The notes under the pieces: model-generated
Database searches by the model: none
What the model saw: only the letters and a program-made list of their open reading frames with translations
What the model was told of the DNA's origin: nothing
Part shown: positions 44,631 through 54,078 of the stretch, piece by piece
How positions within the stretch are numbered: position 1 is the stretch's first letter
How the letters are laid out: the number at the start of each line of letters is the position of its first letter
Position numbers and translations under genes: made by a program
From: Mucilaginibacter aquaedulcis
GTDB taxonomy: Bacteria; Bacteroidota; Bacteroidia; Sphingobacteriales; Sphingobacteriaceae
Length of the DNA: 64,000 nucleotides
NCBI RefSeq assembly: GCF_030409325.1
Contig: NZ_JAUFPR010000004.1
Coordinates: 357,548-421,547 of the forward strand
Reading direction: 5' to 3'

Positions 44631-46175
44631 TTAATAACCCGGGTTTTGAGTCAGCTTATTGTTTATTTGCAGCTCGCGGAACGGGATAGCATAAATTAAC
44701 CTGTTTTGCGTAACGTTAAAGGTTGATGGTAATAAAAATCCGTACAATGCTTTTAATCTTACTCCTTTAGCATTAAGCACATCAATTGCCAGGTTATTAC
44801 GAACAAGGTCGGTCCATCTGTGGTTTTCGAATGCCAGTTCATGGCGCATCTCATCAGATACGTTTTGCTTGGTGGCCTGCGCCAGATCAGGCAACCCTGC
44901 TCTTTTCCTAACCTGGTTCAGGTATGGTAACGCATCGCCGGTTTTGCCTTCGTCAACCAAACATTCAGCTAACAGCAATAATGCTCCCGAATAGCGAAAT
45001 ACCGGCCAGTTATCATTCGTATTGTATTCAACCTGGTATGGCGGATGCAGGTACTTTTTAATAAAGTAATAATAGCCTAAGCCAGGTGTTGGCTTATACC
45101 CTACAGGGCTTTTAACCGCGGTGGTAGTTAACACCTCGCTGGCAACAGTACCTTCGGCAACAGCGATGGAAGCTGGTAATCTCAGGTCTCCTGGTTCATA
45201 AGAGTCAACCATTTCCTGGGTTGGCACATTCCAGCCGCCGCTGCTAAGGCCGCCACGTGCATTGGTACCATGTAAGCCCAATATAAACTCGGTATTGGTT
45301 GTTTTAGGAATAAATCTCCATATAAAATCACTTTGCTGCCCATCGTTACCAATTTTGTACTGCACTTCAAAAATCGACTCCTGGTTATTTTTGTTATTAG
45401 GGTCAAACACGCTTGCATAATCAGGCAAAAGCGAATAATTCATTTTGGTAACATCTAACAACGCGGCCTCGGCCTTGTCATACTCCTTGGTAGGTTTTGA
45501 CATGTAGGTATAAGCCAGCAGCACTTTCGCAGCACCTTGTGTAGCCCTGCCAGTTTGCGGGAATGTTTTAGCCACAGGCAAAACAGGTATAGCCGCTGTA
45601 AGGTCCTTAACTATCTGGTTGTAAACATCATCAACCGAGTTTCTTGGTAAAAAAGCACCACTTATATCGGTAACTTCTTCTACCTGAAGTGGTACACCTC
45701 CGTAATGCTGAACCAAGTCATAATAATAATATGCCCGTAAAAACAATGCCTCGCCAGATATCTGATCTTTATCAGCCTGGGCAAGGTCCGATTTGGCCAA
45801 TCTTGTTAATATGGTATTTACCGTTGCAATACCCGAATAATCATTACCGTAGCGGTTACCCGGCGAGTTGGGCTCCTGGCTTGATATATTGTTATCTATA
45901 AACTCGGCCATTGCTTCGGCACTTGTTGAGGTACCCCTATCGGCAGAGTAAATGGTAAAAAAGGTATTGTCTGAACGCATTTCGTCCATGTAAATGCCCA
46001 TAAAGGCAACACCTCTCAAATTAGTATACGCTCCTGTGAGCGCTTGATTGTATTCCGCAGCGTTCTTAAAAAACGTGGCGGAACTTAGCGTTGTTTGCGG
46101 CACCAGGTTAAGCGTATCCTTTTTGCAGGATGCCATGCTCAAAGCCGCTATTAATATATATGATAACTTTTTCAT
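44631..46175 (-). CDS. susD: SusD/RagB-family outer-membrane glycan-binding lipoprotein
   Basis: About 514 residues from the ATG at 46175, which gives the lipoprotein signal MKKLSYILIAALSMASC. The family start (LNLVPQTTLSSATFFKNAAEYNQALTGAY), the TPR-like helices and the C-terminal ELAFENHRWTDLVR are typical of SusD. It captures oligosaccharides at the surface and caps the adjacent SusC transporter. It follows susC by 26 nt. The glycan is unknown. Confidence 0.93.
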   Translation of the reverse strand: MKKLSYILIAALSMASCKKDTLNLVPQTTLSSATFFKNAAEYNQALTGAYTNLRGVAFMGIYMDEMRSDNTFFTIYSADRGTSTSAEAMAEFIDNNISSQEPNSPGNRYGNDYSGIATVNTILTRLAKSDLAQADKDQISGEALFLRAYYYYDLVQHYGGVPLQVEEVTDISGAFLPRNSVDDVYNQIVKDLTAAIPVLPVAKTFPQTGRATQGAAKVLLAYTYMSKPTKEYDKAEAALLDVTKMNYSLLPDYASVFDPNNKNNQESIFEVQYKIGNDGQQSDFIWRFIPKTTNTEFILGLHGTNARGGLSSGGWNVPTQEMVDSYEPGDLRLPASIAVAEGTVASEVLTTTAVKSPVGYKPTPGLGYYYFIKKYLHPPYQVEYNTNDNWPVFRYSGALLLLAECLVDEGKTGDALPYLNQVRKRAGLPDLAQATKQNVSDEMRHELAFENHRWTDLVRNNLAIDVLNAKGVRLKALYGFLLPSTFNVTQNRLIYAIPFRELQINNKLTQNPGY

Positions 46176-46201
46176 TTTATGATTGCTTAATAGATACAAC
46201 A

Positions 46202-49200
46202 TTAAAAACCCACATTTACACCAGCTGATAATACCCTCGGAATTGGATAACCGGTAAAATCACGGCCCTGGTTTAAGCCATTTAAACCTGCAAGGCCTGC
46301 CTCAGGGTTAAGCCCCGGGTATTTGGAGAAAATGAAGGCGTTTTGCGCACTCAAATAAGCTCTGAAGCTTTTAAAATATTGTGTTTTTTTAACTGGTATG
46401 GTATAGCCTAGCGTAATGTTTTTTATGGCGATGTATGATGCCTTAAATACCTGCCTGCTGGTAAAGTTCCTGAAATCGGCAGTGGTGCCGCTTCTTGTTC
46501 TTGGGTATATACCATCACCAGGATCTTCTTCAGATCTCCAGCGGTTGGCTACGCCTTTCCGAACGTTAAATACACCGTCCAGGTTTTCTGTTGATTGAAA
46601 TGCGTCATCAGCAATATCATTCCCTACAGAGCCTGCAGCAACTATGCTCAGATCAAAGTTTTTGTAGGAGAAACTGTTAGTTATACCATAAACAAATGTA
46701 GGGTTAGGATTACCGATATAAGTTCTGTCATAACTATCAATCTTTCCATCCGGAACGCCATTTGGCCCGCTCACATCTTTAAAGCGCGCTGTACCAACCA
46801 TGGCTGTAGCATCATGCGGCTCGGTATCAAACTGTTGCTGGGTCATGTAAACACCAGTATTAATGTAACCGTAAAACAAACCTATAGGGTGACCAACTGC
46901 TGTTCTGTTATCATCCCAGTATTCGTTGTAACCACCAATTGGCGCATCATTAGTACCCAGTTTTTTAACCATGTTCCTGTCAAAGGAAATATTGAAATTG
47001 GTATTCCATTTGAAATCACCCACCAGGTTTTTGGTACCTATAGTAAACTCATGGCCCCAAAAATCAAACCGGCCTACGTTGGATGTGATGGTTGAAAATC
47101 CTGACTGAATTGGGATATCTATTCCGTATAACAAGCCATCTGTTTTTTTCCAGTAGTAGTCATAGGTAAATGATACCCGGTTGTTAAACAAGGCCAGATC
47201 TAAACCTACATCATAGCTGGTAGTAGTTTCCCACGTTAAGCTGTTATTACCGATGCCACTAAGTGTTTTACCCGGTGTAACCTGATCACCAAAAACATAA
47301 TTGCTCGTATTTACAGAAGCCAGGTAGGTATAAAAACCAATGTTATTATTTCCTACTTTACCGTAGCTGCCTCTTAATTTTAAGAAACTGATAGGCTTAA
47401 CATTTTTCAGGAATGCTTCGTCAGAAGCTACCCAGCCTAATGATACTGAAGGGAAGTTTCCATATTTGTTATTATCACCAAACTTTGATGAACCATCTCG
47501 CCTGAAGGCAAATGACACTAAATATTTACTGTCATAATTATAGTTGAAACGACCGATGTACGATAATAGTGACCACTGACCAAAATTTGCTGCCGGGTCA
47601 AGATTAATATTTCCTATCCGGGTTGTGGCAGCATTTATCCATTGAATGTTATCATCAGGAAACTGGCTGGCATCAATGTAGCTGTTTTCGCCGCTGTATT
47701 TTTGAACAGTGTAACCGGCAAGTACATCAAAATTATGCTTGCCCCATAAAGTTTTTTGATAGTTCAACGTGTTTTCACTCAACCATGTTGTAAAGCTGCT
47801 GTTACTATACCTGCCAGTGGCCGGTTGCGGTGGTGCGCTGCCTAAACCACCCTGCGCTGTAGATGGTGTAAACTGTCTGTTGGTTGTATTGTTGGTGTTT
47901 ACGTTGATGGTGGTTTTGAGTTTAAGGCCGTCAACTATCTTCAGCTCGGCAAAGCCGTTTGCAATTACTCTTGCTGCCTTGGTTTTGTTAACTATTTGGG
48001 TTAACACCAGGTAATAGTTAGGATTCGGGAACATGCCAGGCTGCGAAAACGACAATGGATAGGTACCGTCAGGGTTTTTATAATTTACAGTTGGGTCCAT
48101 CAGGAAGGCGTTCTCAATAATATTACGGCCATTATCCAAACCCGGTACTACCTGGTTGTTGCCATAAGATACCTCTAAGTTTGCCCCAAGGGTTAACCTG
48201 TCAGACGCGGTATAAGTGTTATTAATCCTGGCATTAAAACGCTCATCGTAAGAGTTGAGCATTACACCATCCTGTTTGTTATAGTTCAGGTTTACAACTG
48301 ATTTCAGATCCTTTGTGCCCGAGCTAAATGCCAGGTTATAGTTTTGCGTAAGCGCGTTGCGCAGCAAAATATTAAACCAGTTAGTACCTGTAGTACCAGC
48401 GTACTGGCTGGGGTTTTGGTATATGGCAGGTACGCCGCCAGTGTAATTTTCATATTTGGCGGCATCTTCGTAATATTCCTTTTTGTAGGTTGCAAATTCC
48501 TCCGGATTCATCAGGTCGGGCTTGCCTCTGTCAGGTACAGATTGCACACCGGTGTAGGCACTAAAATCAAGGCTTTTTACACCGTTCTTGGCTTGCTTGG
48601 TAGTTACCAGCACAACGCCATTGGCCGCGCGTGAACCATAAAGTGAGGAAGCGGAAGCATCCTTCAAAACCGATATAGATTCAATTTCATCAGGGCTTAG
48701 GGTTTGCAAACCACTTTCAGACGGGAAGCCATCAATTACAATAAGCGGATTGTTACCCGCGTTGATAGATGCCGCGCCCCGTATCCTGAACGTCATTTCG
48801 GCGCCTGGGGTACCTGAGTTTTGATTGATCTGCACACCGGCAAGTTTACCTTGTAATTTTTGACCAATGTTGGGTACTGGCATATCTTTTACTTCTGTAG
48901 CATTGATAGAGCTGATTGCGCCAGTTATTTCCCGCTTGCTCTGCGTTCCGTAACTTACCACCACTACTTCCTTTAAATTTTGCGATAAAGAGCTTAATCG
49001 TACATTGATGGGATTGCTGTTTTGTACAGTAACCTGATGCTCTTTATAGCCGATATACCTGAAAATTAACACCCCGCCAACGGGAGCACTAATTTTAAAC
49101 CTGCCATTCACGTCTGTTTGGGTACCTGTTGTTGTACCCTTGAGGGAAACAGAAACCCCCATGATAGATTCGGAATTTACCGAATCCTTAACAGAACCGG

Positions 49201-49306
49201 TAACCGCTACCTGGGCCTGCGACCGCAAAGGAATATACATCAGTAGCCCCAGGATGAGCAGGGCTGCGTACTTCCACGGTTTAAAAAGTAAAAGTTTTTT
49301 GTTCAT
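46202..49306 (-). CDS. susC: SusC/RagA-family TonB-dependent transporter
   Basis: A 1034-residue outer-membrane importer. The order is: signal peptide, carboxypeptidase-regulatory-like domain (about 33-115, VTGSVKDSVNSESIMGVSVS), plug (SKREITGAISSINATEVKDMP, IRGAASINAGNNPLIVIDGFP), then a 22-strand barrel ending in a terminal Phe (NVGF). No ECF sigma/anti-sigma pair or N-terminal signalling extension is present, so control is probably by the AraC proteins. The predicted promoter is about 340 nt upstream, giving a long leader. Confidence 0.95.
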   Translation of the reverse strand: MNKKLLLFKPWKYAALLILGLLMYIPLRSQAQVAVTGSVKDSVNSESIMGVSVSLKGTTTGTQTDVNGRFKISAPVGGVLIFRYIGYKEHQVTVQNSNPINVRLSSLSQNLKEVVVVSYGTQSKREITGAISSINATEVKDMPVPNIGQKLQGKLAGVQINQNSGTPGAEMTFRIRGAASINAGNNPLIVIDGFPSESGLQTLSPDEIESISVLKDASASSLYGSRAANGVVLVTTKQAKNGVKSLDFSAYTGVQSVPDRGKPDLMNPEEFATYKKEYYEDAAKYENYTGGVPAIYQNPSQYAGTTGTNWFNILLRNALTQNYNLAFSSGTKDLKSVVNLNYNKQDGVMLNSYDERFNARINNTYTASDRLTLGANLEVSYGNNQVVPGLDNGRNIIENAFLMDPTVNYKNPDGTYPLSFSQPGMFPNPNYYLVLTQIVNKTKAARVIANGFAELKIVDGLKLKTTINVNTNNTTNRQFTPSTAQGGLGSAPPQPATGRYSNSSFTTWLSENTLNYQKTLWGKHNFDVLAGYTVQKYSGENSYIDASQFPDDNIQWINAATTRIGNINLDPAANFGQWSLLSYIGRFNYNYDSKYLVSFAFRRDGSSKFGDNNKYGNFPSVSLGWVASDEAFLKNVKPISFLKLRGSYGKVGNNNIGFYTYLASVNTSNYVFGDQVTPGKTLSGIGNNSLTWETTTSYDVGLDLALFNNRVSFTYDYYWKKTDGLLYGIDIPIQSGFSTITSNVGRFDFWGHEFTIGTKNLVGDFKWNTNFNISFDRNMVKKLGTNDAPIGGYNEYWDDNRTAVGHPIGLFYGYINTGVYMTQQQFDTEPHDATAMVGTARFKDVSGPNGVPDGKIDSYDRTYIGNPNPTFVYGITNSFSYKNFDLSIVAAGSVGNDIADDAFQSTENLDGVFNVRKGVANRWRSEEDPGDGIYPRTRSGTTADFRNFTSRQVFKASYIAIKNITLGYTIPVKKTQYFKSFRAYLSAQNAFIFSKYPGLNPEAGLAGLNGLNQGRDFTGYPIPRVLSAGVNVGF

Positions 49307-49647
49307 GAGATTTAATTGATTGGTTAACGATGGTTAAATTTTGGCATAGCAAAGCCAGGCCATTCTGGGGTGGCATTTTTTTGTTGACATTCAAAAACTT
49401 CCGGAAATTTTAAAGGCTGCCCCGGGTTTTAAAAATGAACCCGAATAATTGATGACAGATACTAAAGCAGCGGATTAAAACAAGCCATGTTTAAACAGAC
49501 GCCTTATTAAGGAGGGCTACCCGAGTCAAAAAAATAATCTACAGTAGTAGTAATACTTTGTTTCATAATCAGATTTTTTAATAATTGATTTTAACTATCC
49601 GGCCGGTATAGATGCCCTGCCGGGTTAAACGGTATATAATTGTAAAT

Positions 49648-49655
49648 CAAAATTA
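49648..49655 (-). promoter_or_regulatory. -7 box of the susCD operon
   Basis: On the minus strand this reads TAATTTTG, an exact TAnnTTTG, 41 nt downstream of site S4. Transcription would start near 49641, some 335 nt before the susC ATG. Confidence 0.55.
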
Positions 49656-49696
49656 TTCGATAGTTTAAATTTCTAAATACATTATTTGGACATTAA

Positions 49697-49713
49697 TTTG
49701 TACTTTTTGATAA
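49697..49713 (-). promoter_or_regulatory. Putative AraC-binding site S4 (susC promoter)
   Basis: Minus-strand TTATCAAAAAGTACAAA; 14 bp are perfectly complementary to site S5 as an inverted repeat. It is placed 41 nt upstream of the susC -7 box. Confidence 0.65.
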
Positions 49714-49788
49714 TTATGCCTTAACTCAATACTGTGGCTATCTCAAATCATATCAGGCTTTTACCGGGAGATATTTCGCAAAATCAAT

Positions 49789-49805
49789 ATGTCAAAAAGT
49801 ACAAA
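49789..49805 (+). promoter_or_regulatory. Putative AraC-binding site S5 (dioxygenase promoter)
   Basis: ATGTCAAAAAGTACAAA lies 42 nt upstream of the plus-strand -7 box. With S4 it forms two divergent half-sites that could fire both operons together. Confidence 0.65.
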
Positions 49806-49847
49806 AAAAAAGCCAGCAAGTAATAACTGCTCAAATTGCATTCCCTA

Positions 49848-49855
49848 TACTTTTG
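49848..49855 (+). promoter_or_regulatory. -7 box of the dioxygenase operon
   Basis: TACTTTTG is an exact TAnnTTTG, 42 nt after site S5 and 27 nt before the ATG. No good -33 box is present, as expected for an activator-dependent promoter. Confidence 0.6.
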
Positions 49856-49882
49856 AGATTATAAACCAATTTCAAAACCTAA

Positions 49883-50698
49883 ATGAAAAATGAATTATCG
49901 CCGCAGGATATTGCGCAATATCGCCGTGATGGCTTTTTAGTAATTGAAGATTTCCTGTCGCCAGATGAACTTGCTTTTTGGCGAACCGCCCTTGACGAAG
50001 CCGTTGCAAAACGAAACGGCAACAAAATGCCCGATCGTAAAGAGGTTTACGGTAAAGGCGATGATGCCGATAAAGCATACTATGATAATGTTTTTGACCA
50101 GCTGATTAACCTTTGGCGCGATAATGAAAAAATAAAGCAGATAATGCTTGATGAACGATTAGGTAAAATGGCCGCTGAATTAGCGGAAGTTGACGGAATA
50201 CGGATATGGCATGACCAGGCATTGATTAAAAAACCCTGGGCCAACCCTACATCCTGGCATCTGGATACACCTTACTGGTCATTCAGTGATCGCCGGGCGT
50301 TATCTATCTGGGTTGCGCTTGATGATGCCACGTATGAAAACGGTTGCCTGTTCTTTATACCCGGATCTTATCAGAAAACTACTTTTGAAAATCCGGGTAT
50401 CGGCAAAAATATGGGCGCCATTTTTACAACATATCCCGAATTTAAAACCAGCAAATCTACAGCTGCACCTATGAAAGCCGGTAGCTGTTCCTTTCATAAC
50501 GGACTAACCATTCATGGGGCACATGCCAACATGACCCCCGGCTTCCGCAGGGCCATGACCTGTGCCTACATGCCCGATGGCAACACATTTAACGGAATAC
50601 AAAACATTTTAAATGACGATGTTTTTGCCAGTCTCAAAATTGGAGATGCGCTTAACAACAATGATCAAAACCCGTTGGTTTATCACAAAGCTCAATAA
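49883..50698 (+). CDS. Phytanoyl-CoA dioxygenase (PhyH) family protein
   Basis: A 271-residue Fe(II)/2-oxoglutarate-dependent oxygenase. The iron-binding HxD is in TSWHLDTPYW (about residue 115-124), the distal His in NGLTIHGAHAN and the oxoglutarate-binding Arg in GFRRAMTCAY. Family members hydroxylate diverse small molecules, including sugar or lipid derivatives; the substrate here is unknown. It heads an operon with a glycosidase and a TIM-barrel isomerase, so a carbohydrate-linked substrate is plausible. Confidence 0.85.
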   Translation: MKNELSPQDIAQYRRDGFLVIEDFLSPDELAFWRTALDEAVAKRNGNKMPDRKEVYGKGDDADKAYYDNVFDQLINLWRDNEKIKQIMLDERLGKMAAELAEVDGIRIWHDQALIKKPWANPTSWHLDTPYWSFSDRRALSIWVALDDATYENGCLFFIPGSYQKTTFENPGIGKNMGAIFTTYPEFKTSKSTAAPMKAGSCSFHNGLTIHGAHANMTPGFRRAMTCAYMPDGNTFNGIQNILNDDVFASLKIGDALNNNDQNPLVYHKAQ

Positions 50699-50747
50699 AT
50701 ATTTAACTTTATCCTGCAAGCCCTTTATCACCCAAAATAACCACCCT

Positions 50748-53270
50748 ATGTTTACCAAAAGAATATATACCACACTGTTGTATTTATTAGCTGTACTGCC
50801 TCCGTTAACCACTAAGGCAAGTTCAACTCATAAAATAATTGCTTATGAGCCAAAAACAGTCAGCATCAGCACCCCTAAGCTAAGCCTGGTGCTTGATTAT
50901 GATAACAAGGCCAGCATTACTTCGCTGGTAATTGATGGTAAAAAGGTTATAAGCAGTGCGGATGGTATCTATACTTCGATAAAAGTTGGTGGAGTAACTT
51001 ATTCTTCCTTGCATTTAAAAGGCACACCGATGTTAACAAAAACAGCAGACTCTTTTAAAATCAGCGAAATTAGTTATGGCGATAAGGGTTTGACCATCAA
51101 TGAAACGTGGACATTTGTTAAAAAAGACAAATCTTTAAGATGGCTTATCGACAGAAATCTTTCAAAACCAATAAAGGCAGATGAAGCCGCAATGCCTGTT
51201 TTTAATTTTGATGATATCAACACCTGGAACGGTGCTTATCAGGGTTATGGCGGGCTAGCCTGGTTTTATTTATTTAACGAACCGCTGTGTACCTACGGTG
51301 TTCATACCCGGTCTTCAAGTTTCTGGAACAGCAAAAATGGTATCGGGCTTAATATTACGGTTGATGCACCGGGCAAAGAGGTAGCCATGAAATATACCCG
51401 CACCGCAGAAAACAAGCTGGCCTACACCATTACCGTTGCCAACCAGGAAATGCTACCCAAAGCTGATAGCGGAACCAACAGGCGCCGGTTTATCAGGAAA
51501 GCGACGGATGTATGGGCAGCCTTTAATATACCTGCAGGCAAGAGTTCGCAAAGTTTAACATTCAGTTATTTTGATTATAACGATAAATATGGCCGGGGAA
51601 AATTAGAAGGTATAAACGGCGATCAGGTAAATGCCGTGCTGAGCACCATTGCCCGCATCGGGGTAATTGATTCATTGCATTTTGGAGGAAACAGCTGGCA
51701 CACGCCTTATGGCCCCGTTTGCCTGCACGAACAATATATTGCCCAACTTGGTTTAGGCATCAATGATCCTAATTACCTGAAAGGCTATAAAAGTTGTCTG
51801 GACTTTTACCGTGACCATGCCATAAAACCCGACGGGCGTGTATATCCGCGATGGGCCTACACTAACGAAGACGCCATGCCCGGACAATTTAACGAGTATG
51901 GTTTTTATGAAGCGCAATGGGGAATACTTATGGACTCGAACCCGGACTTTGTAACCAACGTTGCCGAACTTTATGATATGACTGGGGATAAAAACTGGGT
52001 GAAAACCCATCAGTTATCTTGCGAAAAAGCACTGGACTGGATACTTAAAAGAGATGGTAACGATAACGGCCTTGTTGAAATGATGACAGATAACCAGTCT
52101 CAAAAAAAGAGCAGCGACTGGATAGATATTATCTGGGCTTCATATGAAAACGCTTTTGTTAATGCCAACCTTTATCACGCGCTGGTTAAATGGGCAGATA
52201 TTGAACATCAACTGAATAACCACGCCAAAGCAAAATACTATGAAGACTTTGCAGCCAAATTAAAGACCAGCTTCAATAAACCCACCACTCAGGGTGGTTT
52301 CTGGGACGAGGAAAACAAATGCTATGTTCACTGGCGGGATAAGGACGGGAGTATACATGGCCGCAATATGGTTACCCCGGTTAATTTCATGGCTATTGCT
52401 TATGATATTTGCGATGACGACAGCAGGAAAAAACTCATCCTTGATAATATTGAAACCCAGATGCAAAAAGAAAACCTATTCTTTTGGCCTCTTGCCATGA
52501 CATCATATGCCCCCGGCGAAGGAAAAGAATGGCAATGGCCTTTCCCAGGTTATGAAAATGGTGACCTGTTTTTATCATGGGGCTCTGTAGCGGTTAAGGC
52601 TTATGCCAGTTACAATCCTGCGCTGGCGGTTAAATATGTGAAAAACGTACTTGAGCGCTATAGTAAAGACGGTCTTGCCTATCAACGCTATGGCCGCCTA
52701 AAACAGGATGGCCTGGGCGATGATATATTATCGGGCAATAGCCTTTCTATAGTAGGCTTATACCAGGCTATATATGGGGTAAATCCACTCTATAACCGTT
52801 TTTACCTTGATCCGCATATTACTCCGGAGCTTGCAGGTACTGAGTTGAAATACAATTTCAGAGATCAGCGTTTGAATATTAGTCTTAACAATGATAGCTA
52901 TGCGGTATCAAACCAGCGTTTTAAAATCATCAGCAATAAAAACTTCGGCTTTAATGCTACTCCTAATCAACTAAGCTATTTTAACGGCAGCAACTCAACA
53001 GCTTCTTTACAGATCACAACGGATAAGCCGTTAACCATCAATGTAAGTCAATGGAGCACAGACAAAATAGAGTGGCAGCAATCGGCTCCCAAACCATCTG
53101 CAAAAGCGCTTGCCTATATAATAAGTCAGTTAAATCCTAATGCTACATACACCTTTGCGGTTGATGGCAAAGTTGTTCAGAAAATAAAGAGCGATGCAAA
53201 TGGCAGCATTTCGCTCAATCATCGTATGGTACAAACTGCCGAAAAAATCAGCCTTTATAATGGAAATTAA
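50748..53270 (+). CDS. Secreted (alpha/alpha)6-barrel glycosidase-like protein
   Basis: About 840 residues from the ATG at 50748, chosen because it opens a signal peptide (MFTKRIYTTLLYLLAVLPPLTTKAS); longer starts overlap the preceding gene. An N-terminal beta-sandwich (to about 310) is followed by a helical six-hairpin domain (about 320-700: YEAQWGILMDSNPDF, DWIDIIWASYENAFVNANLYHAL, FWPLAMTSY) and C-terminal beta domains. This architecture occurs in GH78, GH63 and related families. Asp and Glu candidates exist, but the family is not certain. Confidence 0.7.
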   Translation: MFTKRIYTTLLYLLAVLPPLTTKASSTHKIIAYEPKTVSISTPKLSLVLDYDNKASITSLVIDGKKVISSADGIYTSIKVGGVTYSSLHLKGTPMLTKTADSFKISEISYGDKGLTINETWTFVKKDKSLRWLIDRNLSKPIKADEAAMPVFNFDDINTWNGAYQGYGGLAWFYLFNEPLCTYGVHTRSSSFWNSKNGIGLNITVDAPGKEVAMKYTRTAENKLAYTITVANQEMLPKADSGTNRRRFIRKATDVWAAFNIPAGKSSQSLTFSYFDYNDKYGRGKLEGINGDQVNAVLSTIARIGVIDSLHFGGNSWHTPYGPVCLHEQYIAQLGLGINDPNYLKGYKSCLDFYRDHAIKPDGRVYPRWAYTNEDAMPGQFNEYGFYEAQWGILMDSNPDFVTNVAELYDMTGDKNWVKTHQLSCEKALDWILKRDGNDNGLVEMMTDNQSQKKSSDWIDIIWASYENAFVNANLYHALVKWADIEHQLNNHAKAKYYEDFAAKLKTSFNKPTTQGGFWDEENKCYVHWRDKDGSIHGRNMVTPVNFMAIAYDICDDDSRKKLILDNIETQMQKENLFFWPLAMTSYAPGEGKEWQWPFPGYENGDLFLSWGSVAVKAYASYNPALAVKYVKNVLERYSKDGLAYQRYGRLKQDGLGDDILSGNSLSIVGLYQAIYGVNPLYNRFYLDPHITPELAGTELKYNFRDQRLNISLNNDSYAVSNQRFKIISNKNFGFNATPNQLSYFNGSNSTASLQITTDKPLTINVSQWSTDKIEWQQSAPKPSAKALAYIISQLNPNATYTFAVDGKVVQKIKSDANGSISLNHRMVQTAEKISLYNGN

Positions 53271-54078
53271 GCTACTTAGCCCTCAGTGGGGCCATGAGCA
53301 TTTAGAGCTGCAAACATTTTTGGATAAGATAAGAGTAGCCGGTTACGATGGCGTTGATACCTGGATACCCTCAAATACTGACGACAAACGGATTTTGTTT
53401 AATTACCTGCAGCAGCACCAAATGTATATGGTGAGCCATCAACATAGTGCCGAAGGCAGCACATTTAAAAAATTTAAACAATCATTCATTAAAAATCTCT
53501 ATCAGTGTGCCGAGCCCGGTCCACTGCTCATTAATTCGCATACGGGCAGAGATTACTTTTCATTGCAGCAAAACCTGGAACTGGTAGATGCGGCACAGGA
53601 ATTTTCTGAAAAAACGGGAATCACAGTAGCACACGAAACACATCGCGGGCGGGTGGGTTATTCGCCTCAGATGGCCGGCTCGGTATTTGAGTTACGGAGT
53701 GATTTCCGCATAACGGCCGATTTTTCACATTGGACGTGTGTTACTGAAAGCATGCTTGAAAACTTCACGGCAATAGCTGATGAAGCTATCCGCCGAAGCC
53801 GTTATATTCATGCACGGGTTGGCTTTGAACAAGGGCCGCAGGTTGCCGATCCTCGGGCCTCACAGTGGAGATACGCTCTGGATAAATTTTTACATTGGTG
53901 GGATAAAATTGTCGCTGTTAATAAGCAGTTGAACAGCAAAATATTACCTATCACAACGGAGTTTGGCCCCGTTCCCTACATGCCAGTTATCCCGTTTACG
54001 GGTGAACCTGTGGCAGATCAGTTTACCGTGAATTGTTTTATGAAGGATCTGTTAAAAAGCCGGTACGCTTCAGTATAA
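53260..54078 (+). CDS. TIM-barrel sugar-phosphate isomerase/epimerase family protein
   Basis: 272 residues from the ATG at 53260, which overlaps the glycosidase stop by 11 nt and so suggests coupled translation. It is a xylose-isomerase-like AP-endonuclease-2 barrel with metal-ligand candidates in NSHTGRDYF, VAHETHRGR, TADFSHWTC and IHARVGFEQG. It probably isomerises or epimerises a sugar or its oxidised derivative. Its end overlaps the convergent AraC gene by 9 nt. Confidence 0.8.
   Translation: MEIKLLSPQWGHEHLELQTFLDKIRVAGYDGVDTWIPSNTDDKRILFNYLQQHQMYMVSHQHSAEGSTFKKFKQSFIKNLYQCAEPGPLLINSHTGRDYFSLQQNLELVDAAQEFSEKTGITVAHETHRGRVGYSPQMAGSVFELRSDFRITADFSHWTCVTESMLENFTAIADEAIRRSRYIHARVGFEQGPQVADPRASQWRYALDKFLHWWDKIVAVNKQLNSKILPITTEFGPVPYMPVIPFTGEPVADQFTVNCFMKDLLKSRYASV

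Larger units (their letters stand above)
49307..49882. promoter_or_regulatory. Divergent susC / dioxygenase control region
   Basis: A 576-nt gap without a gene. It contains two regulator motifs in inverted orientation (49697-49713 and 49789-49805) and an exact -7 box on each strand. The region from 49307 to about 49640 would be the susC 5' leader; no known riboswitch was recognised in it. Confidence 0.6.

Noticed and set aside
46595..47095. 166-codon open frame antisense to susC
   Set aside because: It overlaps the conserved SusC barrel-coding sequence and its translation looks like no protein family; best explained as a codon-bias shadow.
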